Assembly: GCF_000699445.3 (NCBI RefSeq)
Contig: NC_067198.1
Coordinates: 7,872,801-7,936,800 of the forward strand
Length of the DNA: 64,000 bases
Origin: Schistosoma haematobium
Lineage: Eukaryota; Platyhelminthes; Trematoda; Strigeidida; Schistosomatidae
Direction: 5' to 3'
The translations under genes and the position numbers were made by a program. The notes below the pieces were generated by a model. That model had not been told where the DNA came from, ran no database searches, and saw only the letters and a list, made by a program, of their open reading frames with translations. Shown piece by piece: positions 1 through 14,545 of this stretch (the stretch's first letter is position 1; each line of letters opens with the position of its first letter).

Positions 1-541
1 CTGATAGAGAAACATACTGTAATCATCTGTAGTGAATGAAGATACCAAGAAAACAACACCATTTAATGGTAATTATAAGTCAATTTGTTGACCGATTTCG
101 TTAATAGTTCCATTAATTTTATAAGTCATATTACGTGATTGTCAAGTTATGACAATGCTTTATGACGATATCCTGAAACTATTAAATTTAACTAGTTATA
201 GTGTTGATTGAGGATTAGTCAGTGGAAAAATAGATATTGTTGCTTTAGGTGATTCGAAATCATCAGAAATTTATCACGTCGGGCTCACCAATGTAGAATT
301 ATGGTCTACTATGATATTAGTACTGCTCTAATAATAGACCTAATCCTAAATTTGTAGATTTGTCATGATATAACTGTCTAATCTATAAGATCTTAAGTGG
401 AAGTCACACCATCGACTACACCAACTCACTGTATCGTATCAATTACCAATACATGATGTAGAACAAGGTTAGGCTAGAGAAAGAACAATATATTTAATAT
501 GAATAGAAGATATAAGATAACATTCAGCAGAGACCACGCCT

Positions 542-558
542 GCATGGCCGAGCCATGC
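542..558. other. Perfect 7-bp stem with 3-nt loop, once per array unit
   Basis: GCATGGC, then CGA, then GCCATGC. The same hairpin recurs at the equivalent place in every copy, for example at 2482. It is the most GC-rich spot of an otherwise AT-rich unit. Its function is unknown. Confidence 0.6.
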
Positions 559-684
559 CACTCGATCAACTCCAGTCCATTCAATTCATTGTTCGCGCCT
601 TCTCCATTGTTAGGTGTTTCTCCGCGTTAAATATTGAATATCTATTTTCTGAGTAGTCTCGTGTTCACAGCTTTGTGGATTGTG

Positions 685-957
685 TGGCTATTGTCCAATG
701 CCACTACACTACTCTCCCACCAGAATCAACGTGATGTTGGTTCGATACCAAATTGGATGGGATCGTCGCGCGCCGGAGGTTACCAAGGATAATAAGAATC
801 CTCCGGCTATTGGTAAGCTGAAAGATAAATCAAAAGAAAGCGGCAGCATCTGGTCGGGAAATACATGTAATAATTTTAAAATATCTGCCTTCATGCTTAA
901 AACGCTTGAAATGAAAATTTGGGTGAAGATTATTTGAGCTATAAAAAATGGGATTAC

Positions 958-1010
<53 letters not shown>
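685..1010 (+). other. Possible SINE-like segment within the array unit
   Basis: GGTTCGATACC at 739-749 matches the pol III B-box consensus at all but one position. A weak A-box-like TGGCTATTGTCC begins at 685, roughly 50 bp upstream. About 210 bp after the B box the segment ends in the (AAT)n tract, as a retroposed tail would. The A box is poor, so this is only a hypothesis. Short 63-aa or 85-aa open frames cover the same stretch but resemble nothing known. Confidence 0.25.
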
Positions 1011-1014
<4 letters not shown>

Positions 1015-2897
1015 ACGATGAGTGTTAATAGATGTTGGTTAATAACTTAACGTATAAGTAGTAAGTATTTTGTGTTTAGAAATATTAAAGTAATGAATTG
1101 TAGAAATGTTAATATTGGTATTTGTTTTGGTTTAAATTATGAAATCAATTTACAATTATGCCGGTAAGTTGTCCATATGAGTTGAATTCCAATTGCATAT
1201 GTATTAGTAGGCTAACTGAATGAACAAAAATATTACCGCGGAGAATTCCAACAAGTGTTCCAGTTAGTTTGATACGCTTTATTTAGTTACGGGGAGATTT
1301 TCTCAACCTCATTTTTACTTGACCGTGATAGAATTTAGTAATACTACTAATACACATGAGTGTTTATCAAAACAAAATTTAAATACGTGAGTGATGATTA
1401 TATGAATTTTGGACAGATAGCTAGGAAAAAATCGTTAAACATGAGTGTACTCGTAAGAGACATGCTCTAGACTCAATGTTCTGATCTGCGGCAGACTATT
1501 TATTTATATTTGTACTTGCCGGCTGATTGGGCACACAAGTTAGTTGCAAGTATGTAGTTTATCATAAGGCGGAATACGATTTAATTGAGATATAGTGGTT
1601 ATAAGTTATTGAAATCAGTTAAGCTTATGTGTCATAATACTAAGTGATGTGGTGCTGCAAGATGTATTTGGCTAAATAAGGTTTTACAAGATGATTAGTA
1701 GTAAGTGATGCTCATATGATTATCAGGGAGAACATAAGTTGTAACCGAGGGAGTACACTCCCAACTCATGTTTATGATAATGGCTTGAACCTTAGTCAGT
1801 GTTGGGGTAAATTCGACATTGATGTTTACAGTTTACAGGAGGTTTGCTCGACTGCTTATACTGATTATTTGCATGCATGATTGTGTCGCTAGACCATCAA
1901 TTAGACTGACAAGGTTTCGAGATATTTACTGAATGAGCATCTGATAGAGAAACATACTGTAATCATCTGTAGTGAATGAAGATACCAAGAAAACAACACC
2001 ATTTAATGGTAATTATAAGTCAATTTGTTGACCGATTTCGTTAATAGTTCCATTAATTTTATAAGTCATATTACGTGATTGTCAAGTTATGACAATGCTT
2101 TATGACGATATCCTGAAACTATTAAATTTAACTAGTTATAGTGTTGATTGAGGATTAGTCAGTGGAAAAATAGATATTGTTGCTTTAGGTGATTCGAAAT
2201 CATCAGAAATTTATCACGTCGGGCTCACCAATGTAGAATTATGGTCTACTATGATATTAGTACTGCTCTAATAATAGACCTAATCCTAAATTTGTAGATT
2301 TGTCATGATATAACTGTCTAATCTATAAGATCTTAAGTGGAAGTCACACCATCGACTACACCAACTCACTGTATCGTATCAATTACCAATACATGATGTA
2401 GAACAAGGTTAGGCTAGAGAAAGAACAATATATTTAATATGAATAGAAGATATAAGATAACATTCAGCAGAGACCACGCCTGCATGGCCGAGCCATGCCA
2501 CTCGATCAACTCCAGTCCATTCAATTCATTGTTCGCGCCTTCTCCATTGTTAGGTGTTTCTCCGCGTTAAATATTGAATATCTATTTTCTGAGTAGTCTC
2601 GTGTTCACAGCTTTGTGGATTGTGTGGCTATTGTCCAATGCCACTACACTACTCTCCCACCAGAATCAACGTGATGTTGGTTCGATACCAAATTGGATGG
2701 GATCGTCGCGCGCCGGAGGTTACCAAGGATAATAAGAATCCTCCGGCTATTGGTAAGCTGAAAGATAAATCAAAAGAAAGCGGCAGCATCTGGTCGGGAA
2801 ATACATGTAATAATTTTAAAATATCTGCCTTCATGCTTAAAACGCTTGAAATGAAAATTTGGGTGAAGATTATTTGAGCTATAAAAAATGGGATTAC

Positions 2898-2954
<57 letters not shown>

Positions 2955-4837
2955 ACGATGAGTGTTAATAGATGTTGGTTAATAACTTAACGTATAAGTA
3001 GTAAGTATTTTGTGTTTAGAAATATTAAAGTAATGAATTGTAGAAATGTTAATATTGGTATTTGTTTTGGTTTAAATTATGAAATCAATTTACAATTATG
3101 CCGGTAAGTTGTCCATATGAGTTGAATTCCAATTGCATATGTATTAGTAGGCTAACTGAATGAACAAAAATATTACCGCGGAGAATTCCAACAAGTGTTC
3201 CAGTTAGTTTGATACGCTTTATTTAGTTACGGGGAGATTTTCTCAACCTCATTTTTACTTGACCGTGATAGAATTTAGTAATACTACTAATACACATGAG
3301 TGTTTATCAAAACAAAATTTAAATACGTGAGTGATGATTATATGAATTTTGGACAGATAGCTAGGAAAAATCGTTAAACATGAGTGTACTCGTAAGAGAC
3401 ATGCTCTAGACTCAATGTTCTGATCTGCGGCAGACTATTTATTTATATTTGTACTTGCCGGCTGATTGGGCACACAAGTTAGTTGCAAGTATGTAGTTTA
3501 TCATAAGGCGGAATACGATTTAATTGAGATATAGTGGTTATAAGTTATTGAAATCAGTTAAGCTTATGTGTCATAATACTAAGTGATGTGGTGCTGCAAG
3601 ATGTATTTGGCTAAATAAGGTTTTACAAGATGATTAGTAGTAAGTGATGCTCATATGATTATCAGGGAGAACATAAGTTGTAACCGAGGGAGTACACTCC
3701 CAACTCATGTTTATGATAATGGCTTGAACCTTAGTCAGTGTTGGGGTAAATTCGACATTGATGTTTACAGTTTACAGGAGGTTTGCTCGACTGCTTATAC
3801 TGATTATTTGCATGCATGATTGTGTCGCTAGACCATCAATTAGACTGACAAGGTTTCGAGATATTTACTGAATGAGCATCTGATAGAGAAACATACTGTA
3901 ATCATCTGTAGTGAATGAAGATACCAAGAAAACAACACCATTTAATGGTAATTATAAGTCAATTTGTTGACCGATTTCGTTAATAGTTCCATTAATTTTA
4001 TAAGTCATATTACGTGATTGTCAAGTTATGACAATGCTTTATGACGATATCCTGAAACTATTAAATTTAACTAGTTATAGTGTTGATTGAGGATTAGTCA
4101 GTGGAAAAATAGATATTGTTGCTTTAGGTGATTCGAAATCATCAGAAATTTATCACGTCGGGCTCACCAATGTAGAATTATGGTCTACTATGATATTAGT
4201 ACTGCTCTAATAATAGACCTAATCCTAAATTTGTAGATTTGTCATGATATAACTGTCTAATCTATAAGATCTTAAGTGGAAGTCACACCATCGACTACAC
4301 CAACTCACTGTATCGTATCAATTACCAATACATGATGTAGAACAAGGTTAGGCTAGAGAAAGAACAATATATTTAATATGAATAGAAGATATAAGATAAC
4401 ATTCAGCAGAGACCACGCCTGCATGGCCGAGCCATGCCACTCGATCAACTCCAGTCCATTCAATTCATTGTTCGCGCCTTCTCCATTGTTAGGTGTTTCT
4501 CCGCGTTAAATATTGAATATCTATTTTCTGAGTAGTCTCGTGTTCACAGCTTTGTGGATTGTGTGGCTATTGTCCAATGCCACTACACTACTCTCCCACC
4601 AGAATCAACGTGATGTTGGTTCGATACCAAATTGGATGGGATCGTCGCGCGCCGGAGGTTACCAAGGATAATAAGAATCCTCCGGCTATTGGTAAGCTGA
4701 AAGATAAATCAAAAAGAAAGCGGCAGCATCTGGTCGGGAAATACATGTAATAATTTTAAAATATCTGCCTTCATGCTTAAAACGCTTGAAATGAAAATTT
4801 GGGTGAAGATTATTTGAGCTATAAAAAATGGGATTAC

Positions 4838-4897
<60 letters not shown>

Positions 4898-6780
4898 ACG
4901 ATGAGTGTTAATAGATGTTGGTTAATAACTTAACGTATAAGTAGTAAGTATTTTGTGTTTAGAAATATTAAAGTAATGAATTGTAGAAATGTTAATATTG
5001 GTATTTGTTTTGGTTTAAATTATGAAATCAATTTACAATTATGCCGGTAAGTTGTCCATATGAGTTGAATTCCAATTGCATATGTATTAGTAGGCTAACT
5101 GAATGAACAAAAATATTACCGCGGAGAATTCCAACAAGTGTTCCAGTTAGTTTGATACGCTTTATTTAGTTACGGGGAGATTTTCTCAACCTCATTTTTA
5201 CTTGACCGTGATAGAATTTAGTAATACTACTAATACACATGAGTGTTTATCAAAACAAAATTTAAATACGTGAGTGATGATTATATGAATTTTGGACAGA
5301 TAGCTAGGAAAAAATCGTTAAACATGAGTGTACTCGTAAGAGACATGCTCTAGACTCAATGTTCTGATCTGCGGCAGACTATTTATTTATATTTGTACTT
5401 GCCGGCTGATTGGGCACACAAGTTAGTTGCAAGTATGTAGTTTATCATAAGGCGGAATACGATTTAATTGAGATATAGTGGTTATAAGTTATTGAAATCA
5501 GTTAAGCTTATGTGTCATAATACTAAGTGATGTGGTGCTGCAAGATGTATTTGGCTAAATAAGGTTTTACAAGATGATTAGTAGTAAGTGATGCTCATAT
5601 GATTATCAGGGAGAACATAAGTTGTAACCGAGGGAGTACACTCCCAACTCATGTTTATGATAATGGCTTGAACCTTAGTCAGTGTTGGGGTAAATTCGAC
5701 ATTGATGTTTACAGTTTACAGGAGGTTTGCTCGACTGCTTATACTGATTATTTGCATGCATGATTGTGTCGCTAGACCATCAATTAGACTGACAAGGTTT
5801 CGAGATATTTACTGAATGAGCATCTGATAGAGAAACATACTGTAATCATCTGTAGTGAATGAAGATACCAAGAAAACAACACCATTTAATGGTAATTATA
5901 AGTCAATTTGTTGACCGATTTCGTTAATAGTTCCATTAATTTTATAAGTCATATTACGTGATTGTCAAGTTATGACAATGCTTTATGACGATATCCTGAA
6001 ACTATTAAATTTAACTAGTTATAGTGTTGATTGAGGATTAGTCAGTGGAAAAATAGATATTGTTGCTTTAGGTGATTCGAAATCATCAGAAATTTATCAC
6101 GTCGGGCTCACCAATGTAGAATTATGGTCTACTATGATATTAGTACTGCTCTAATAATAGACCTAATCCTAAATTTGTAGATTTGTCATGATATAACTGT
6201 CTAATCTATAAGATCTTAAGTGGAAGTCACACCATCGACTACACCAACTCACTGTATCGTATCAATTACCAATACATGATGTAGAACAAGGTTAGGCTAG
6301 AGAAAGAACAATATATTTAATATGAATAGAAGATATAAGATAACATTCAGCAGAGACCACGCCTGCATGGCCGAGCCATGCCACTCGATCAACTCCAGTC
6401 CATTCAATTCATTGTTCGCGCCTTCTCCATTGTTAGGTGTTTCTCCGCGTTAAATATTGAATATCTATTTTCTGAGTAGTCTCGTGTTCACAGCTTTGTG
6501 GATTGTGTGGCTATTGTCCAATGCCACTACACTACTCTCCCACCAGAATCAACGTGATGTTGGTTCGATACCAAATTGGATGGGATCGTCGCGCGCCGGA
6601 GGTTACCAAGGATAATAAGAATCCTCCGGCTATTGGTAAGCTGAAAGATAAATCAAAAGAAAGCGGCAGCATCTGGTCGGGAAATACATGTAATAATTTT
6701 AAAATATCTGCCTTCATGCTTAAAACGCTTGAAATGAAAATTTGGGTGAAGATTATTTGAGCTATAAAAAATGGGATTAC

Positions 6781-6837
<57 letters not shown>

Positions 6838-8720
6838 ACGATGAGTGTTAATAGATGTTGGTTAATAACTTAACGTATAAGTAGTAAGTATTTTGTGTTT
6901 AGAAATATTAAAGTAATGAATTGTAGAAATGTTAATATTGGTATTTGTTTTGGTTTAAATTATGAAATCAATTTACAATTATGCCGGTAAGTTGTCCATA
7001 TGAGTTGAATTCCAATTGCATATGTATTAGTAGGCTAACTGAATGAACAAAAATATTACCGCGGAGAATTCCAACAAGTGTTCCAGTTAGTTTGATACGC
7101 TTTATTTAGTTACGGGGAGATTTTCTCAACCTCATTTTTACTTGACCGTGATAGAATTTAGTAATACTACTAATACACATGAGTGTTTATCAAAACAAAA
7201 TTTAAATACGTGAGTGATGATTATATGAATTTTGGACAGATAGCTAGGAAAAATCGTTAAACATGAGTGTACTCGTAAGAGACATGCTCTAGACTCAATG
7301 TTCTGATCTGCGGCAGACTATTTATTTATATTTGTACTTGCCGGCTGATTGGGCACACAAGTTAGTTGCAAGTATGTAGTTTATCATAAGGCGGAATACG
7401 ATTTAATTGAGATATAGTGGTTATAAGTTATTGAAATCAGTTAAGCTTATGTGTCATAATACTAAGTGATGTGGTGCTGCAAGATGTATTTGGCTAAATA
7501 AGGTTTTACAAGATGATTAGTAGTAAGTGATGCTCATATGATTATCAGGGAGAACATAAGTTGTAACCGAGGGAGTACACTCCCAACTCATGTTTATGAT
7601 AATGGCTTGAACCTTAGTCAGTGTTGGGGTAAATTCGACATTGATGTTTACAGTTTACAGGAGGTTTGCTCGACTGCTTATACTGATTATTTGCATGCAT
7701 GATTGTGTCGCTAGACCATCAATTAGACTGACAAGGTTTCGAGATATTTACTGAATGAGCATCTGATAGAGAAACATACTGTAATCATCTGTAGTGAATG
7801 AAGATACCAAGAAAACAACACCATTTAATGGTAATTATAAGTCAATTTGTTGACCGATTTCGTTAATAGTTCCATTAATTTTATAAGTCATATTACGTGA
7901 TTGTCAAGTTATGACAATGCTTTATGACGATATCCTGAAACTATTAAATTTAACTAGTTATAGTGTTGATTGAGGATTAGTCAGTGGAAAAATAGATATT
8001 GTTGCTTTAGGTGATTCGAAATCATCAGAAATTTATCACGTCGGGCTCACCAATGTAGAATTATGGTCTACTATGATATTAGTACTGCTCTAATAATAGA
8101 CCTAATCCTAAATTTGTAGATTTGTCATGATATAACTGTCTAATCTATAAGATCTTAAGTGGAAGTCACACCATCGACTACACCAACTCACTGTATCGTA
8201 TCAATTACCAATACATGATGTAGAACAAGGTTAGGCTAGAGAAAGAACAATATATTTAATATGAATAGAAGATATAAGATAACATTCAGCAGAGACCACG
8301 CCTGCATGGCCGAGCCATGCCACTCGATCAACTCCAGTCCATTCAATTCATTGTTCGCGCCTTCTCCATTGTTAGGTGTTTCTCCGCGTTAAATATTGAA
8401 TATCTATTTTCTGAGTAGTCTCGTGTTCACAGCTTTGTGGATTGTGTGGCTATTGTCCAATGCCACTACACTACTCTCCCACCAGAATCAACGTGATGTT
8501 GGTTCGATACCAAATTGGATGGGATCGTCGCGCGCCGGAGGTTACCAAGGATAATAAGAATCCTCCGGCTATTGGTAAGCTGAAAGATAAATCAAAAAGA
8601 AAGCGGCAGCATCTGGTCGGGAAATACATGTAATAATTTTAAAATATCTGCCTTCATGCTTAAAACGCTTGAAATGAAAATTTGGGTGAAGATTATTTGA
8701 GCTATAAAAAATGGGATTAC

Positions 8721-8768
<48 letters not shown>

Positions 8769-10651
8769 ACGATGAGTGTTAATAGATGTTGGTTAATAAC
8801 TTAACGTATAAGTAGTAAGTATTTTGTGTTTAGAAATATTAAAGTAATGAATTGTAGAAATGTTAATATTGGTATTTGTTTTGGTTTAAATTATGAAATC
8901 AATTTACAATTATGCCGGTAAGTTGTCCATATGAGTTGAATTCCAATTGCATATGTATTAGTAGGCTAACTGAATGAACAAAAATATTACCGCGGAGAAT
9001 TCCAACAAGTGTTCCAGTTAGTTTGATACGCTTTATTTAGTTACGGGGAGATTTTCTCAACCTCATTTTTACTTGACCGTGATAGAATTTAGTAATACTA
9101 CTAATACACATGAGTGTTTATCAAAACAAAATTTAAATACGTGAGTGATGATTATATGAATTTTGGACAGATAGCTAGGAAAAATCGTTAAACATGAGTG
9201 TACTCGTAAGAGACATGCTCTAGACTCAATGTTCTGATCTGCGGCAGACTATTTATTTATATTTGTACTTGCCGGCTGATTGGGCACACAAGTTAGTTGC
9301 AAGTATGTAGTTTATCATAAGGCGGAATACGATTTAATTGAGATATAGTGGTTATAAGTTATTGAAATCAGTTAAGCTTATGTGTCATAATACTAAGTGA
9401 TGTGGTGCTGCAAGATGTATTTGGCTAAATAAGGTTTTACAAGATGATTAGTAGTAAGTGATGCTCATATGATTATCAGGGAGAACATAAGTTGTAACCG
9501 AGGGAGTACACTCCCAACTCATGTTTATGATAATGGCTTGAACCTTAGTCAGTGTTGGGGTAAATTCGACATTGATGTTTACAGTTTACAGGAGGTTTGC
9601 TCGACTGCTTATACTGATTATTTGCATGCATGATTGTGTCGCTAGACCATCAATTAGACTGACAAGGTTTCGAGATATTTACTGAATGAGCATCTGATAG
9701 AGAAACATACTGTAATCATCTGTAGTGAATGAAGATACCAAGAAAACAACACCATTTAATGGTAATTATAAGTCAATTTGTTGACCGATTTCGTTAATAG
9801 TTCCATTAATTTTATAAGTCATATTACGTGATTGTCAAGTTATGACAATGCTTTATGACGATATCCTGAAACTATTAAATTTAACTAGTTATAGTGTTGA
9901 TTGAGGATTAGTCAGTGGAAAAATAGATATTGTTGCTTTAGGTGATTCGAAATCATCAGAAATTTATCACGTCGGGCTCACCAATGTAGAATTATGGTCT
10001 ACTATGATATTAGTACTGCTCTAATAATAGACCTAATCCTAAATTTGTAGATTTGTCATGATATAACTGTCTAATCTATAAGATCTTAAGTGGAAGTCAC
10101 ACCATCGACTACACCAACTCACTGTATCGTATCAATTACCAATACATGATGTAGAACAAGGTTAGGCTAGAGAAAGAACAATATATTTAATATGAATAGA
10201 AGATATAAGATAACATTCAGCAGAGACCACGCCTGCATGGCCGAGCCATGCCACTCGATCAACTCCAGTCCATTCAATTCATTGTTCGCGCCTTCTCCAT
10301 TGTTAGGTGTTTCTCCGCGTTAAATATTGAATATCTATTTTCTGAGTAGTCTCGTGTTCACAGCTTTGTGGATTGTGTGGCTATTGTCCAATGCCACTAC
10401 ACTACTCTCCCACCAGAATCAACGTGATGTTGGTTCGATACCAAATTGGATGGGATCGTCGCGCGCCGGAGGTTACCAAGGATAATAAGAATCCTCCGGC
10501 TATTGGTAAGCTGAAAGATAAATCAAAAAGAAAGCGGCAGCATCTGGTCGGGAAATACATGTAATAATTTTAAAATATCTGCCTTCATGCTTAAAACGCT
10601 TGAAATGAAAATTTGGGTGAAGATTATTTGAGCTATAAAAAATGGGATTAC

Positions 10652-10696
<45 letters not shown>

Positions 10697-12580
10697 ACGA
10701 TGAGTGTTAATAGATGTTGGTTAATAACTTAACGTATAAGTAGTAAGTATTTTGTGTTTAGAAATATTAAAGTAATGAATTGTAGAAATGTTAATATTGG
10801 TATTTGTTTTGGTTTAAATTATGAAATCAATTTACAATTATGCCGGTAAGTTGTCCATATGAGTTGAATTCCAATTGCATATGTATTAGTAGGCTAACTG
10901 AATGAACAAAAATATTACCGCGGAGAATTCCAACAAGTGTTCCAGTTAGTTTGATACGCTTTATTTAGTTACGGGGAGATTTTCTCAACCTCATTTTTAC
11001 TTGACCGTGATAGAATTTAGTAATACTACTAATACACATGAGTGTTTATCAAAACAAAATTTAAATACGTGAGTGATGATTATATGAATTTTGGACAGAT
11101 AGCTAGGAAAAATCGTTAAACATGAGTGTACTCGTAAGAGACATGCTCTAGACTCAATGTTCTGATCTGCGGCAGACTATTTATTTATATTTGTACTTGC
11201 CGGCTGATTGGGCACACAAGTTAGTTGCAAGTATGTAGTTTATCATAAGGCGGAATACGATTTAATTGAGATATAGTGGTTATAAGTTATTGAAATCAGT
11301 TAAGCTTATGTGTCATAATACTAAGTGATGTGGTGCTGCAAGATGTATTTGGCTAAATAAGGTTTTACAAGATGATTAGTAGTAAGTGATGCTCATATGA
11401 TTATCAGGGAGAACATAAGTTGTAACCGAGGGGAGTACACTCCCAACTCATGTTTATGATAATGGCTTGAACCTTAGTCAGTGTTGGGGTAAATTCGACA
11501 TTGATGTTTACAGTTTACAGGAGGTTTGCTCGACTGCTTATACTGATTATTTGCATGCATGATTGTGTCGCTAGACCATCAATTAGACTGACAAGGTTTC
11601 GAGATATTTACTGAATGAGCATCTGATAGAGAAACATACTGTAATCATCTGTAGTGAATGAAGATACCAAGAAAACAACACCATTTAATGGTAATTATAA
11701 GTCAATTTGTTGACCGATTTCGTTAATAGTTCCATTAATTTTATAAGTCATATTACGTGATTGTCAAGTTATGACAATGCTTTATGACGATATCCTGAAA
11801 CTATTAAATTTAACTAGTTATAGTGTTGATTGAGGATTAGTCAGTGGAAAAATAGATATTGTTGCTTTAGGTGATTCGAAATCATCAGAAATTTATCACG
11901 TCGGGCTCACCAATGTAGAATTATGGTCTACTATGATATTAGTACTGCTCTAATAATAGACCTAATCCTAAATTTGTAGATTTGTCATGATATAACTGTC
12001 TAATCTATAAGATCTTAAGTGGAAGTCACACCATCGACTACACCAACTCACTGTATCGTATCAATTACCAATACATGATGTAGAACAAGGTTAGGCTAGA
12101 GAAAGAACAATATATTTAATATGAATAGAAGATATAAGATAACATTCAGCAGAGACCACGCCTGCATGGCCGAGCCATGCCACTCGATCAACTCCAGTCC
12201 ATTCAATTCATTGTTCGCGCCTTCTCCATTGTTAGGTGTTTCTCCGCGTTAAATATTGAATATCTATTTTCTGAGTAGTCTCGTGTTCACAGCTTTGTGG
12301 ATTGTGTGGCTATTGTCCAATGCCACTACACTACTCTCCCACCAGAATCAACGTGATGTTGGTTCGATACCAAATTGGATGGGATCGTCGCGCGCCGGAG
12401 GTTACCAAGGATAATAAGAATCCTCCGGCTATTGGTAAGCTGAAAGATAAATCAAAAAGAAAGCGGCAGCATCTGGTCGGGAAATACATGTAATAATTTT
12501 AAAATATCTGCCTTCATGCTTAAAACGCTTGAAATGAAAATTTGGGTGAAGATTATTTGAGCTATAAAAAATGGGATTAC

Positions 12581-12622
<42 letters not shown>

Positions 12623-14506
12623 ACGATGAGTGTTAATAGATGTTGGTTAATAACTTAACGTATAAGTAGTAAGTATTTTGTGTTTAGAAATATTAAAGTA
12701 ATGAATTGTAGAAATGTTAATATTGGTATTTGTTTTGGTTTAAATTATGAAATCAATTTACAATTATGCCGGTAAGTTGTCCATATGAGTTGAATTCCAA
12801 TTGCATATGTATTAGTAGGCTAACTGAATGAACAAAAATATTACCGCGGAGAATTCCAACAAGTGTTCCAGTTAGTTTGATACGCTTTATTTAGTTACGG
12901 GGAGATTTTCTCAACCTCATTTTTACTTGACCGTGATAGAATTTAGTAATACTACTAATACACATGAGTGTTTATCAAAACAAAATTTAAATACGTGAGT
13001 GATGATTATATGAATTTTGGACAGATAGCTAGGAAAAAATCGTTAAACATGAGTGTACTCGTAAGAGACATGCTCTAGACTCAATGTTCTGATCTGCGGC
13101 AGACTATTTATTTATATTTGTACTTGCCGGCTGATTGGGCACACAAGTTAGTTGCAAGTATGTAGTTTATCATAAGGCGGAATACGATTTAATTGAGATA
13201 TAGTGGTTATAAGTTATTGAAATCAGTTAAGCTTATGTGTCATAATACTAAGTGATGTGGTGCTGCAAGATGTATTTGGCTAAATAAGGTTTTACAAGAT
13301 GATTAGTAGTAAGTGATGCTCATATGATTATCAGGGAGAACATAAGTTGTAACCGAGGGAGTACACTCCCAACTCATGTTTATGATAATGGCTTGAACCT
13401 TAGTCAGTGTTGGGGTAAATTCGACATTGATGTTTACAGTTTACAGGAGGTTTGCTCGACTGCTTATACTGATTATTTGCATGCATGATTGTGTCGCTAG
13501 ACCATCAATTAGACTGACAAGGTTTCGAGATATTTACTGAATGAGCATCTGATAGAGAAACATACTGTAATCATCTGTAGTGAATGAAGATACCAAGAAA
13601 ACAACACCATTTAATGGTAATTATAAGTCAATTTGTTGACCGATTTCGTTAATAGTTCCATTAATTTTATAAGTCATATTACGTGATTGTCAAGTTATGA
13701 CAATGCTTTATGACGATATCCTGAAACTATTAAATTTAACTAGTTATAGTGTTGATTGAGGATTAGTCAGTGGAAAAATAGATATTGTTGCTTTAGGTGA
13801 TTCGAAATCATCAGAAATTTATCACGTCGGGCTCACCAATGTAGAATTATGGTCTACTATGATATTAGTACTGCTCTAATAATAGACCTAATCCTAAATT
13901 TGTAGATTTGTCATGATATAACTGTCTAATCTATAAGATCTTAAGTGGAAGTCACACCATCGACTACACCAACTCACTGTATCGTATCAATTACCAATAC
14001 ATGATGTAGAACAAGGTTAGGCTAGAGAAAGAACAATATATTTAATATGAATAGAAGATATAAGATAACATTCAGCAGAGACCACGCCTGCATGGCCGAG
14101 CCATGCCACTCGATCAACTCCAGTCCATTCAATTCATTGTTCGCGCCTTCTCCATTGTTAGGTGTTTCTCCGCGTTAAATATTGAATATCTATTTTCTGA
14201 GTAGTCTCGTGTTCACAGCTTTGTGGATTGTGTGGCTATTGTCCAATGCCACTACACTACTCTCCCACCAGAATCAACGTGATGTTGGTTCGATACCAAA
14301 TTGGATGGGATCGTCGCGCGCCGGAGGTTACCAAGGATAATAAGAATCCTCCGGCTATTGGTAAGCTGAAAGATAAATCAAAAAGAAAGCGGCAGCATCT
14401 GGTCGGGAAATACATGTAATAATTTTAAAATATCTGCCTTCATGCTTAAAACGCTTGAAATGAAAATTTGGGTGAAGATTATTTGAGCTATAAAAAATGG
14501 GATTAC

Positions 14507-14545
<39 letters not shown>

